Positions 1 to 10,917 of a stretch of DNA of 64,000 bases are shown here, in pieces; the stretch's first letter is position 1, and each line of letters opens with the position of its first letter. Below the pieces are notes generated by a model, which was not told the origin of the DNA, searched no databases, and saw only the letters and a program-made list of their open reading frames with translations. The stretch comes from Anthostomella pinea (taxonomy: Eukaryota > Ascomycota > Sordariomycetes > Xylariales > Xylariaceae): contig CAUWAG010000004.1 in the NCBI GenBank assembly GCA_963556695.1, forward strand, positions 1,178,001 to 1,242,000, given 5' to 3'. The translations under genes and the position numbers were made by a program.

Positions 1-30
1 GTCACTACGATGGGTATCAGGGGACATTGA
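1..30 (+). CDS. C-terminal tail of an unrecognised tandem-family protein (partial, cut by window edge)
   Basis: The first ten codons read VTTMGIRGH followed by TGA. The two complete family members further right end in VITMGIRGQ (stop at 2853) and VITMRIRGL (stop at 5103), so this is very probably the end of a third, upstream copy in the same orientation. Only the tail is visible, so nothing can be said about integrity. The match is short, but it is positional (right before a stop), in frame and followed about 1.1 kb later by the next copy, as expected for a head-to-tail array. No function is known to me. Confidence 0.6.
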   Translation, partial: VTTMGIRGH

Positions 31-1108
31 ATAGGGGTTTGGGTTGGGATGGCTGGTGTTTGTGTTACAAGGCCTTTCGAGAGATAATGGCAGAGGGTGA
101 CTACATCGGACACCGAGAGGCAACTTAGGAGGATACCAATTGTATTATAAATATTACGCACTCTTCCTTTGTTATTTTTACAAGTGCGCAATGAGCTTCA
201 GACACCCGATGCATGTGTGGACGAGTTGTAAGGAAGTGTTGAGCATGTGATTCCTCCCCTATATCAGACCACCTAGTTCGGCGATGTGCCCTCCCTCCGG
301 ACAGAGGTAACGAGATCGATAACCAGAAAAGAACACCATCTTCCCAGGTCTGCATCTTCCTCGCTGGTATTGCGTCAACGGAAACGATTGAGTCGGCTTG
401 TTAGTATGCTTTGCTCTGCTCACAAACCGCTGAAGGGAGAGGGTGGTGCGAGGCGTTTGATAGACGGGCATATAGAAGAGGATATAGCAAAAGGCAGTGG
501 TATTTTCTTGATTCCTTTCGGTTCTCATAACAATGCGTGGAACCCAATCCTGGAACTATCTACGATGGCCCGTCGTAAATACAACAATTTAAAATTCTTT
601 GGAACGGGATGGCCGTTAGCGTCAAATCTTGTTCTCAGGATATGAGCAATGCTGTGTCTTGAAACCCTCAAGACATTGGTACAGTGATGCCCTGAAGTCA
701 GTAATAGGAGCTCGCGCTCTGTCAACCATTTCCATCAGGCCAAGTCGCCAATACCGGGTTTCCTTGGTGTTCTTCATGCATCCTGTATGAGGACACTTTT
801 CTTGGAGGAGCCTATACTTTTCCATGGAATCCATTTTGACAAGCATCGCCAGCAACCCTCGTCACAATCCTCATGGCAACCTTCAATTAGTCCCATGACA
901 ACCATCATGACAACCATCTTGATAACTACCGTGGGCTCGCGTTACTTGGGTAGAAGATTTGCATCCCACCCCTACCCACGGACCACTAACTCGTCAACCA
1001 CATCTTCATCTATATATGTACCTCTTGTGTTCATCGATACTTCGGGCCTCAGGAACGATACCAACCTTTCAGTTACGCACCACCGGCTATCACAGGAGAC
1101 CAACTACA
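31..1108. other. Spacer and 5' region between array copies
   Basis: I see no supportable gene. The last 290 bases or so (about 820-1108) resemble the region before the next copy (about 3500-3717): both carry a block around ctcgtcaaccacat, then tcatcgata and tcgggcctca, so the duplicated unit includes the 5' flank as well as the coding sequence. Confidence 0.6.
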
Positions 1109-2853
1109 ATGGCAAATCCACCCATAGATACCGACATCCTCGTACACATCAGTGCTTCATGCAAGGCTGTTGACGACATGAGATACCGAGCTCTAGCAGA
1201 GTCCTACGTCGATGTTGAACCTTCAACTAAGCACGCCATAAATGGTTCGTTCCACTTATATGGCCCGGCACAAATCAGTATCAACACAGACGGCCCCATG
1301 ATGCAGCCATCCAGCTTCGATCAGCCCGATAGTCATAGTCTGCTATCTGACCCGCCCTTCGAGCGATTCGGAACCCGACCCTTGCGCCCTGTAAGTCGTT
1401 CGACCAAACCGTGACTGGTCCTATACTGAACAGCACCTAGGAACAGGAACAGGCCGAGCCTGAGACTCCGGCGTCGCGCAAGGTACGTAGGATCGTCCTA
1501 GACAGGTCCCAGTACACACTAACAACTGCCAGCGACGTCGTGACGACGCCGATGACGAGGATGAGCGTGACGATGCACCTTCCCCCAGCAGTATGTTCTT
1601 CAACTATACGGAAACTGAACCTGGGCTAATGTCGTAACAGAGAGCAAGGAGGAGCGCAGAGCTGAAAAGCGTGGATTTTCTGGCAGTTTTTCTACAGCTT
1701 CGTTCAAGGACGTAGCGGACAACCTCAACTCGCCTGAATTGCGCGTCAGGCAGCAATCCGCGCAGTATCATGAAAGGGAGCAGGAAGAAGAAGAGTCTTT
1801 TGAGGTGCCAGACTCGGACCCCTGGAATCACGCTGCGATCCCCGAACTTTCGTCACCCACACGTCTGCTGGAGAATTATCTTCATCAGTACTCGAGCTCG
1901 CCAGAATTGAATGATGGGTTTGCCAAAGAGAATGCACTGTTTTTCATCCTCGAGCTTTGGACCCAAGAGAACAGCACCACGCGTCCTCAGGCGGCAGCCA
2001 ACACAGCGTCAGCACTTCATCCCCAACGTTCATCGTGCCCTGCACACCTCCTGCACGGACTGGCGTTTATCAGGAGCGCTATCGCCAACCGAAACGCCGC
2101 GACATCACCAGCTCCAGCAGCGTTATCCCAGAAACGATTATGAGATCCTCCAGCAGCGTTGGGGAAGAAACCATCCTGAAATCCAGCGAGACCGTCATCC
2201 CAGAATCGTCGTATGGAAACCGTGCTGCAGATTACGAGATCGAACCCTCGACCTCCAAGGGAGAACATTCAGGTGCAGGTGAAGCACAACATAGCCAGCA
2301 AACCCCTATCCAAGACAAGAAGAGTGCTGCCCCAGATTTCACCAAGTACGACGCCGTAGTCACGCTCGATTTCTTCCCACAGCACGGCTATACCTTCGAA
2401 AGCCTCGAGGTCTTCGCCCCCGGTCCACCAGTCACCACAGCGGACCTGTTCTTCGACCCGCAATCACTGATCACGCCGAGACTCCAAAAGCTAGCGGCGG
2501 ACCTGGACATCTCCAAGAGATTCCGACCCTAGGAGGTGAAACGAGCGATCCATCCCTTTGATCGATGCTTTTGGTTGCTTGACTGCACGTGCACGACCTG
2601 GGACCCCAAGGCTAAGAGAGACGCGTGGGCCTTCTTGACTAATTACGTCGCTACCGGCACAGCGGGCTGGGGGGTGTCGTGCTGCCGGGATAAGCAGTTT
2701 TGGTGGCTTCGCGTGTACTGCTGGGGCCATGTCGCGCCGCACCTTTACCTTTTGCTGTACCTGGCACGCCACCGGAGGGCATTGTACACTGACAGTGTGT
2801 GGTATGATGGAGGAGGAGAGGCGGTCATCACGATGGGGATACGCGGACAGTGA
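1109..2853 (+). pseudogene. Broken copy of the unrecognised tandem family, with three 50-nt introns
   Basis: Family unknown to me. The start MANPPIDTDILVHIS matches MANSPMGTEILVHIS of the downstream copy. Exon 1 is 1109-1390; introns 1391-1440, 1483-1532 and 1591-1640 are each exactly 50 nt with gtaagt, gtacgt and gtatgt donors; exons 2 and 3 (1441-1482, 1533-1590) encode a short charged stretch rich in D, E and R. Exon 4 begins at 1641. The reading frame must then move by one between about 1900 and 1960 (a frameshift or an unrecognised fourth intron) to reach the frame carrying IVPCTPP and FFPQHGYTFESLEVF. A TAG at 2530-2532 stands where the paralogue has the first R of PRRQQKRD. Homology resumes straight after it and runs to 2853 (KRDAWAFLTNY, ATGTAGWG, IRG). 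I read this as a pseudogene; a truncated product ending at 2532 is the alternative. Confidence 0.6.
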
Positions 2854-3717
2854 TATAAGGTGTTGAAGGACTTGGCTGGAAAGGGGTCGCACCCGTGGGC
2901 TGTGGTTCTCGCATAGCAGCGCTCATGAGAGCTAGCAGCCACCGTCACTTGGATGTTGGTCGGTCGGGACTGGTGACATGCGTTGCAACGTTGTAGAGCT
3001 AGTAGATACACCAAAACATCAATCCCTTCTCCCTAAGTGAGTTCGTCTTCAGCGTGATCACAAATGCGCCCCAGCCATGATAGAACAGAGTACCATTATC
3101 TGCAATAACAATGATCTCTTACATCTCACCTTCCTTTCCATCCTTCCTCTACTTCCCCTAAGTCCAATGCGCCCTCGGATCCTCCGTTAAAACACAACCT
3201 TTAAGAAAATATGATTTAATAATAACCTCTTTATATTATTACGATAACGAGAGGGACTAAGTCGGCTTATTTATACGGTTTATTTTACTTATAAACCGTT
3301 AAAAAAGTAATAAGTAATAAGTTTAATAAATAAATATGTTGCTTTATTTACTATAAGTTGAATCTTACTTTTATTAATCTTATTCGATCAAATGAATACA
3401 GCGGATTTTGGTATTTTCCCACTTAAAACAGTGATTCTAACTAGAGGGGAGAGGGGGGCTCTAGCTAGGTGCCTTAGCTTAAGGTACTTATAGAAACCAC
3501 TCTTACAAGTATCGCTAGCAACCCTTATAACATTCCTTATAGTAACCTTCTACTAATCCCCATAACAACCAACGTGGGCTCATGGCTACAAATTAACTTG
3601 GCTCAAATTTCTACATCCCACCCATACCCAGATACCACTAACTCGTCAACCACATATATATATACCCATTTGTATTCATCGATATATCGGGCCTCAAGCA
3701 TAACACATCCCTCCCAA
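2854..3717. other. Spacer with an AT-rich tract, 5' flank of next copy
   Basis: No gene seen. Bases about 3186-3420 are strongly AT-rich (runs such as ttataaaccg and taataagt), like the RIP-decayed tracts elsewhere in the window. From about 3500 the sequence is the diverged duplicate of the 5' flank of the previous copy. Confidence 0.5.
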
Positions 3718-5103
3718 ATGGCAAATTCACCCATGGGCACCGAAATTCTCGTACATATCAGTGCTCCCTGTGCAGCAATCGACGACAAGAGATATAGAGC
3801 ACTCGCACAGTCCTACATAGACTACCAGCCGACAAAAGCACGCCAGCTCGGTCCATTACTCGACCCAGTGTCAAATATTGGATTCAGTGGCGCATCTAGC
3901 GGCTACGACAGACATTCCCAGGTGTATCCGCACACATTCGAGCAATATGATAGTGCAAGCCTAGGAAATGAGGCAACGCCTTCTCCCTCTTTCAGAAGCG
4001 AAATGGACAACCTCGACTCCCCTCGACTACCTGTTGTACCGCGAAGTACACCACGAGAATACCAAGCACTTCAACATCAGGCCGGATACTCACCCTCGCG
4101 AGCAAAACCTAGGCGGTTGCTAGGGCCTGGATTCTCATCTCCATCCAGCCCCTGGGTACCCGCCTCTCACCAATTCGGGCATTCGTCGGATTCTTCGGCG
4201 CCGGGCTTCACTGAAGCTCGCATGCGGCAGTCCCAAAGGGCTACCGAAGAACAACTGCCTAGTTCCGTCGGCACCAGCGAAAACAGCACCACGATATGCT
4301 CGCCAGGAGTCGTGATCCCTTGCACACCTCTGTCCACCCAACGACACATGGTGCAAAAGCAGAAGAGAGAGGGGAACAATTTGCACCACCGTCTCATAAG
4401 CTCCGACAATGTCATCATCGACGTTACCATGTCGACCATCCAGGAAACTCCCATTGCGTTGTCTTCAAATCGGAATGATCGTGCGAGCGATGATCCAACC
4501 CTCTTCGTCAGGACGGAACCGAAAAAGCTACGCGAGGAGCAAGCAGGAAATGCACACATGTCTCACCTCTTGCGATCAAACGCACCTCATTTCGCCGACT
4601 ACGACAAAGTCGTTGTCGTCGACTTCCTGCCTCAGCACGGGTACACGTACGAAAGCCTAGAAGTGTTCTCGTCTGAGCCTCCCGTCGCCGTAACGCCTTT
4701 CCCTTCCAGCCCAGAGCACTTGATCACACCTCAACTTAAAAAGCTCGCTCGCGACCTCGATCTTTCGAAGAGATTCAGACCTCGGCGGCAGCAGAAACGA
4801 GATCTGCATCCTTTTGAGCGGGAATGCTGGCTGCTGGACACAACAGCACTTGATGATAGGTTGAAGAGGGATGCTTGGGCTTTCCTTACCAATTACATTG
4901 CGACGGGTGTGGCGGGCTGGGGAGTTTGGTGTCGGCGGAACGCCGAGTACACATGGATTCGGATCTACTGTTGGGGATACATCGCTCCTCACATATACTT
5001 CCTGCTGTACCTGGCCACTCGACGGCGGATACTGTACATTTGGAGCGTATGGGTCGATGGCGAGGGGGATAGAGTGATCACCATGCGGATCAGAGGCTTG
5101 TGA
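3718..5103 (+). CDS. Hypothetical protein, intact member of the tandem family
   Basis: A 461-residue open frame without introns. I chose the ATG at 3718 because its product aligns from the first residue with the previous copy; an in-frame ATG at 3574 would add 48 residues that look like untranslated leader. The N-terminal 50 residues are conserved (ILVHIS, YRALAQSYID). The middle is low-complexity, rich in S, P and Q. The C-terminal 170 residues are the conserved module: FLPQHGYTYESLEVF, LITPQLKKLA, KRFRPRRQQKR, RDAWAFLTNYIATGVAGWG, then an aromatic stretch (WIRIYCWGYIAPHIYFLLYL) that could be a membrane-associated helix or a buried core, and a closing VITMRIRGL. No catalytic motif is recognisable. 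Compared with the previous copy it lacks the charged micro-exon segment. Function unknown. Confidence 0.7.
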   Translation: MANSPMGTEILVHISAPCAAIDDKRYRALAQSYIDYQPTKARQLGPLLDPVSNIGFSGASSGYDRHSQVYPHTFEQYDSASLGNEATPSPSFRSEMDNLDSPRLPVVPRSTPREYQALQHQAGYSPSRAKPRRLLGPGFSSPSSPWVPASHQFGHSSDSSAPGFTEARMRQSQRATEEQLPSSVGTSENSTTICSPGVVIPCTPLSTQRHMVQKQKREGNNLHHRLISSDNVIIDVTMSTIQETPIALSSNRNDRASDDPTLFVRTEPKKLREEQAGNAHMSHLLRSNAPHFADYDKVVVVDFLPQHGYTYESLEVFSSEPPVAVTPFPSSPEHLITPQLKKLARDLDLSKRFRPRRQQKRDLHPFERECWLLDTTALDDRLKRDAWAFLTNYIATGVAGWGVWCRRNAEYTWIRIYCWGYIAPHIYFLLYLATRRRILYIWSVWVDGEGDRVITMRIRGL

Positions 5104-5705
5104 GGAGGGAGCGGATTGAGGTGTTCGCGCGGATCAGGTTGGGATATGGGCCGCAGTTTGAGTCCACGTTCTCGATATGTTTTGTTACATGGGTCATTTC
5201 ACTCGGAAAGCAGGTATCTTGTCAATCCAGGGGGGTCGCAGGTTTGCTTCATAGTCACCACCATGGCGGACAATTACGAACCTTGTCAATGGAGGCTCTC
5301 GCAAGTTGACATCATCACTACCTACTTCTCCATAAATCCGTGTAAGCCCAGTTAGATTGGAGGTAGGGTACTTGCCTGTGCCAAAAGTGCCAGCTGCTAC
5401 GCCCCTGGAACTGTGAAAGCAACGACCAGAAGTGTGTTTATTATGAGGGTTGGGAGTTGAAGGGTCGCGCGCACGCCGCGCTTGGTGTTCCAGGACATGG
5501 AGGACCAATCTTCGAACGAGAGCCAGTCAGACACGAAGCTATCGTGGACGACCAGGTCTTTCTTCAAGGCCAGTTGATACATACCTAGTTTGTGAGTTCG
5601 TCCGGTACAGTCTGCACACGATGGTTGCCCTTGCTGTAGCTATAGACCAGACTGAACGTATATCGTACACCTAAGACATCGTCTTCGCGACATTGCAGAC
5701 ACACC
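5104..5705. other. Intergenic, no gene seen
   Basis: Region between the 3' end of the tandem-family gene and the 3' end of the convergent SET gene. Short open frames here have no recognisable content. Confidence 0.5.
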
Positions 5706-6917
5706 TTACTTCCCATGCTTCCTCCGCTTCCCCCAAGTCCAATGCTTCCTCGGATCCTCCGCCAGTATCCTCATCGCCCGGGCATCCCCCGTCCCGGGCC
5801 CCATCTCCAACTCCAGCGCCTCAACCGCCATCCCCGCATACTCCCTCGCCCTCTCCTCCTCGCCAAACAGCGCAAAATTCAGCGCGGCCCTCGTATACGC
5901 GTTCCCCAGATACGTATGCAGCCCCTCGTCCTCATAAAGCCCCACCATCTCCCCACCCGTCTCAGCCGTGACTTTCGTTGTCGAAAAATCCCCCAGCTCA
6001 GCCTTGAGCTTCGCGATTTGGCGCAGTCGCGCGTCGGAGGCGGCTGTGTCGGCGGCGCTCTGGCTGCACTGCGCGCACGCGCACTCAAACCCCCATTTGT
6101 GCAGGAGCGCGCGCCGCTCCGCGTGCGTGAGGAGGAGGTCGACGTAACTGATGCTCAGCTCCTCCCCCGGGGCTATGGTCCGTACGGCCACTGTCGTGTG
6201 CGTCATGTTGCTGATGCGGTAGTGCGCGTTGGGCCGGCAGTCGTGGTTCATGCGCGCGACCTCGGGGTAGCAGCCCAGGTGGCTGCTGCCGTCGACGAAC
6301 ACCAGGAAGCAGTTCGTGTTGACCTTATCGTGGATGTCACTACCAACCTGGGCCATGAAGGCGGCCTGTCGGGCATCGGGTAGTGCTTCGACGGCCAGGA
6401 CGTAGAGGAGGTCGCGGAGGGTTGGGTCTAGGTCGACGATGGGTGCGGTCTGGGCTAGGAGTGTGGGCGTGCGTTGCATGATGATCTCGCCCTTGCGAAT
6501 TGTCCTGTTGGCTACGAGTCCCATGCCCTTGCCTGCCACTTTCGCTACGTGGAATGGCGGCGGTGCGGCTTCTTCGGCGGGCCCCTGGGGGAAGCTTGCT
6601 ACTATCTTTGCGTGGTGCTCGCTTGTGATCAGCGCGATTCCGCCTCCTATGTTGTCATTCGAGAAGAGGCATGTCCCATTAATACAACGATGCGGCCCTT
6701 GCCATCCAGCTTGATTCCAAGTTAAGTTCCGCACGCCGTCCTTGGTGCCAAACAGCAGTTCAGGCGCTATCGAGGCGCGTACGAAGTCGGGACTGGCGCA
6801 GACTGGCAGCCGTAGTCTCGGCGATGAGTTCCAGGGGCAGACTGGTCCGATAATTGGTGAGTCTGCTGCTGCTACTCCAGCTAGAGCCAGCAAGATGCTT
6901 CGATTGGTCACGCGCAT
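5706..6917 (-). CDS. SET-domain protein with N-terminal signal peptide
   Basis: Single exon of 403 residues. The ATG at 6917 is preferred because it places a classical signal peptide first (SILLALAGVAAADS, residues 7-20); the frame stays open upstream without family-like content. Residues 25-95 hold cysteines and an N-glycosylation-type NGT. The SET domain spans about 122-260: GKGMGLVA (GxG motif), NHDCRPN at 224-230, GEELSISY at 251-258, then a cysteine cluster CACAQC resembling a post-SET zinc site. The rest (about 285-403) is helical, TPR-like in look. This matches fungal proteins usually named SET domain-containing protein 5 or SMYD-like. The domain is typical of lysine methyltransferases; a secreted or lumenal location is an inference from the N terminus and the real substrate is unknown. 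Fragments of related genes lie at 19.8-23.2 kb. Confidence 0.85.
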   Translation of the reverse strand: MRVTNRSILLALAGVAAADSPIIGPVCPWNSSPRLRLPVCASPDFVRASIAPELLFGTKDGVRNLTWNQAGWQGPHRCINGTCLFSNDNIGGGIALITSEHHAKIVASFPQGPAEEAAPPPFHVAKVAGKGMGLVANRTIRKGEIIMQRTPTLLAQTAPIVDLDPTLRDLLYVLAVEALPDARQAAFMAQVGSDIHDKVNTNCFLVFVDGSSHLGCYPEVARMNHDCRPNAHYRISNMTHTTVAVRTIAPGEELSISYVDLLLTHAERRALLHKWGFECACAQCSQSAADTAASDARLRQIAKLKAELGDFSTTKVTAETGGEMVGLYEDEGLHTYLGNAYTRAALNFALFGEEERAREYAGMAVEALELEMGPGTGDARAMRILAEDPRKHWTWGKRRKHGK

Positions 6918-7713
6918 TTTGATGGATGTCAAGTAGAGACAAGTTGCAGCAGTGTGCGGTGTGAAAAGCAATTCGTTCACATTTCGACGAGATTCTAACG
7001 CTGTCAGGACCAGGAGGAGGAGGACGGTGAGGGGGACGGTAAACGTCCTCCCGGCAAAAGACGCCCCGGTGGTACTGGGAGCTATTGGCCTTGAAGGGGC
7101 CTGAGATAGATTATTGGCGTTGATATTCTTGGCACATACATTCTGCCTAAGCTCATAGAAAGGATCTCGTAATGGCATTGACAGTCTCTGACGGCAGTTC
7201 TCATTGGCAATGATGATCCGCGCGGAAGTTATGCCGGCCTTCTTTTAGCTGGGCGTTGAGCGGGTAACTGTGTCGCACGATTCGATCACATCGTGATAGT
7301 GAAGCCATAGGTATGCTTAGAAATCTGGATGTGCCAGCACTTGCTTCTCTAGTCGTGAGTGTCCGCCCCTTGGAGAAAAGACGTAATGAGTAGGATGCGT
7401 GCTTGACGTCCTTTACAGATGCATATATGCAGACGTAAAACAGCATGAACTTCTTCGGACGCACGAGCCGCGCTCTCGCTGAGCTAGGCAGTATGTTCAT
7501 TGACTTGGATACCAAAAAGGACCGCAATCTATGGACTTTTGCTTCCTCATTTCCACGGACACGGCGGCTGTTGCACCGATTTCCCACCTCTCCATGCCCA
7601 CATCATGTCCCTTCCCAGAGCATGATATAGTTGTCTCCTCCTTCGTATCAAAGGCAGCAGGGCCGTGAACAACAAAGGACTTGTACACGAACCCCTTTAC
7701 GGCGTGCTCCCAG
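6918..7713. other. Intergenic region upstream of the SET gene
   Basis: Contains the 5' side of the SET gene and the 3' side of bzz1. No additional gene can be supported. Confidence 0.5.
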
Positions 7714-10068
7714 CTAGTCCGTTGCTACCTGTACGTAACTGGCCGGCACGCTCTTTATTGCACCGCCCTTTTCTACCTCTGCCCAGCCATCCCCAGGGTC
7801 TTCCTTGATCAGTACGAATCGTTCGCCTTCCGTCATGTTGTGCTCTGTGTCACTCTGCGCCGTGTAGTCGTACATAGCGACCACGTATTTCAGTTTCTTA
7901 GCTCCGCGACGGGGAGCGACTGCCGGTCCTTTCTTTTTGACGTGCGGGCCTGGCGCGCCCATGGATGATCCAGAGTTGGAGTACGTCGATGCTGGCCTGG
8001 TGTTCAGTGTCGACCCAGTGCTTTGGGGCATAATGGGCGCAGCGGAAACCTCGACATAACTGGCGGGCACTATCCCCTCCTTGTAGCCGGCTCGGATCTT
8101 GATCCAGCCTGAACCATCTGTAAAAATTGATAAGTAAACATCCCCTCTCATTGCAAGCTTTCCGTGACTTACCATCCGGTTCGACTATGACAACATCCCG
8201 TCCTTCAGGGACAGATACTTCACCGTCGCCACTCGCTTCAAATGTGTATACCATCTTGCCCTTTTGTTCCGAGATCATTGTTGTTCCCGAACCGTTGACC
8301 GAATTGTCAGGCAACTCGCTGATATAAGCTGATGGCGGTGGAGCAACCATTCGGCTCTTTTTAGCGGCAGGCCGCGGTCCCAAAGGTTCGGGTGGTGCCT
8401 CTTCGGCAGGCGCCTGGGGACCTGGTGTTGCACCACCGACTGAGCGATGGGCGCTCGCGGCATACCCCGAGCTCAAGGAGTTCATGGTGTTAGTCCGACT
8501 CAGATCTGGCAACTCGGCAACATGTGGAGGCGGCCCAGACGAAGGTTTTAGCAGCGCTCCAGCCGCTGCCTGGCTATCTGCCTTGAACTTCTTGCGCTCC
8601 TCTTTGGATAATTCACCAGGACACTCGGCTGGCACCTTCATCTCGCACTTGCTGTGACACGTGTAGCCGCAATCTCTGCAGTCAAAGCCCTTGGCAGATA
8701 GACCCCATATCCGTTCGCCGCAGAGGTCGCAGTTTGTCGGGATCTTGAAGGTTTGCGACTTGAAGTTATGGTTCTTGGCTCCTAACGTGACATCTCCAAC
8801 CACTGATGTGATGGTTGATGTCTCAACCTCAGCCGTCAGGCGCTTGCGATCGACTTGGTGTAAGTCTTCCTGCATGGAGAAGATCTGCGTGACGACTTGT
8901 ACTTCATCCTGCTTATCAGTCCCCTCGCGGATTCGTTGTTTTATACGCTTGGTACCCTCGACCTCCCTCCTCTTCTTGTCCACCTCTCGTCGAAGGTCCC
9001 CTAATTGAGCCTTCGACTTGTTTAATACATTGCGCAAAAAGACTTTGGCTGGTTCGTCGCTAATCATGGCATCGTCATCGTGCCAGACAGGGCTCGGTTC
9101 GAACATCTTGTCGGATGGTTCCTGCCAAGATCCTATGTTGTGCCGAATATACATCATAGAGTCTAGGTGCGGTTGATTCCGGGTAATCTCCTGGGCCAAG
9201 TGGTCAACGAGGCTGTTGCTTTGCTGAAGCATTGTTATTTCCAGGCTGGCTGCCGTAGACCATAGGGTGTTCAACTTCATGGTTCGGAATTGCGACAGGT
9301 CCTGCAAACTGTCTAGTAACTCTGGCACGTATTCATGGTAGTATTTTTCCTTCTGCTTGTTCGTGACGTTGATGGCTATCAGATATGTGTTCTTGGAGTT
9401 GTTCATCTCGTGCAGTTGCTGCTGGTAGTTGCTCTGCGCCTTCGCCTTGTCGAAGGACGACTCGGACTTTTTCCGCTTGCTCTCCACCTCCTGGCATACA
9501 GCATCGTATTTTGTCTTGGTCTTGCGCAGGTCGGCGTAAGACGAGTCCCTCTCGGCCTCGAGCTTCGTGGCATAGTCGACATGACGCTTGCGCAGCTCTT
9601 CAAACTTGCCCGCATAGAACTTGAGGGGGTCGGCGACCTGATGTATTAACTCGTTCGCGTACTTTTCGTGTTCGTCGGCTCGCGACTCGAGGGTGGTAAG
9701 TTGGGTGGTCCATATGGTCAGAGAGGCGTTCTCGAGGGATCCTGGCGTCATGGAAGGCGTGTCGCCAACACTCAAACTCGTAGATTTCTTTGTCTTCTTC
9801 TCAAAATACTTCTTGGCGAGGGCATTCAGTTTTGCGCTGTGTTCCTTCTCGATGGCGCTTCGTTCACGGTAGAAGTTCTGGATGTCGTCGAGCCATGCGA
9901 TGCCATTGGCGACCCAGGCATTCGCGGGCCTGAAGCCATCCTATTCCCAAGCCAGGCAATTAGCAACTTTGTCTACCAGCTACCAGGATATTGCTCAATA
10001 GAGGTACGGAGGGTTCGCTATACCTTTAGCTCGGCACCGAAAGTCGGCGCAACGTCCACCTCAGCCAT
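7714..10068 (-). CDS. bzz1: F-BAR / C1 / double-SH3 protein, Bzz1-like
   Basis: Three exons on the minus strand: 10068-10024, 9940-8173 and 8117-7714, with introns of 83 and 55 nt, giving 738 residues. The first 15 codons (MAEVDVAPTFGAELK) join in frame to DGFRPANAWVANG. Residues 5-265 form the F-BAR membrane-curving module (LDDIQNFYRERSAIEKEHSAKL). Residues about 405-455 are a C1 zinc finger (HNFKSQTFKIPTNCDLCGE, then CRDCGYTCHSKC). Two SH3 domains follow: about 577-630 (KMVYTFEASGDGEVSV) and 683-735 (YDYTAQSDTEHNMTEGERF), with proline-rich linkers. This domain order is that of budding-yeast Bzz1, which acts with the WASP homologue in actin assembly at cortical patches and endocytosis. It starts about 850 bp from the divergent dbp5 gene, so the two may share a promoter region. 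Confidence 0.92.
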
Positions 10069-10917
10069 TGCGAAGAGCGTGGGAGAAGGAGGTCAGGTTT
10101 ACGCGTGCACAAAGAAGGAGAACAGCCCCGGTGGAGGTATCCGATATACAAAAAGCATGGGTGACAAATGTTGTATGACAAGCCATACCATGAACATTAA
10201 TAAGGGAAGTCAACCGTCTCTCTCAGCAATTGCGAACCTGAAATGAGCCACCTGGGAATCACCATTAAAGACTGGAAGCACAGCCCACACACAAGGTTGG
10301 CAGGGTTGGGTACGGAGTAACAGGGACTTAATTAGCAGCTGCGAATAGTGCCTGACTATCGAATTGGGCTGATATTGGGTGTCACTGCTGCCAGCTGACT
10401 GGCACCTGGCAGTAGTAGGGCCCTTTTGGTTTACCCCTCCTTCCATCTGTCTATGGGTGGATGTACCTCTGTACTGATTTACCCCACCATCTCCCAGGCA
10501 CCCCACCAAGTATTATTAGATAACGTTTGGAGCTCCTGGCTGAGCAACGGGCTACATCGCGAAGCTCCCTTCGATCCTTCTTTCCAAACAGCCTGCATCA
10601 CCGTTGTTGCAGAGCGCGACAAAGGACCTTGAAGATTCTTATGTGTATGTGCACCTTTTCCCAGATGCCTCTGGCCAATCGGCGATTGCTAATCGTTAAA
10701 CATCAGGCCCGTCTCGATTGCTTGGTTGCCTTGGTTCGACCCGGCGCATCGCGTCCTTCTCGCCTTCCACTCCCCAGGGCAACAGCAAAAGATCGTTACT
10801 TCAGTAGCTTTCCGCCACACCACACGCCTTCCTGGACTCTCCACTATCACCGTGTCAAATCCAATACTCAATCGTCCCGTCCGAAGTCACCCCCCACGAA
10901 CAATATCATCATCGACC
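10069..10917. promoter_or_regulatory. Divergent intergenic region between bzz1 and dbp5
   Basis: An 849-bp interval separating two start codons that point away from each other, so it must contain both core promoters and both leaders. I see no clear TATA box. The dbp5 leader side (10780-10917) is rich in C and T, common in fungal 5' leaders. Confidence 0.6.

Noticed and set aside
5706..7178. Longer SET protein starting at 7178 (490 residues)
   Set aside because: The extra 87 residues show no family-like content and would bury the clear signal peptide; the ATG at 6917 fits better.
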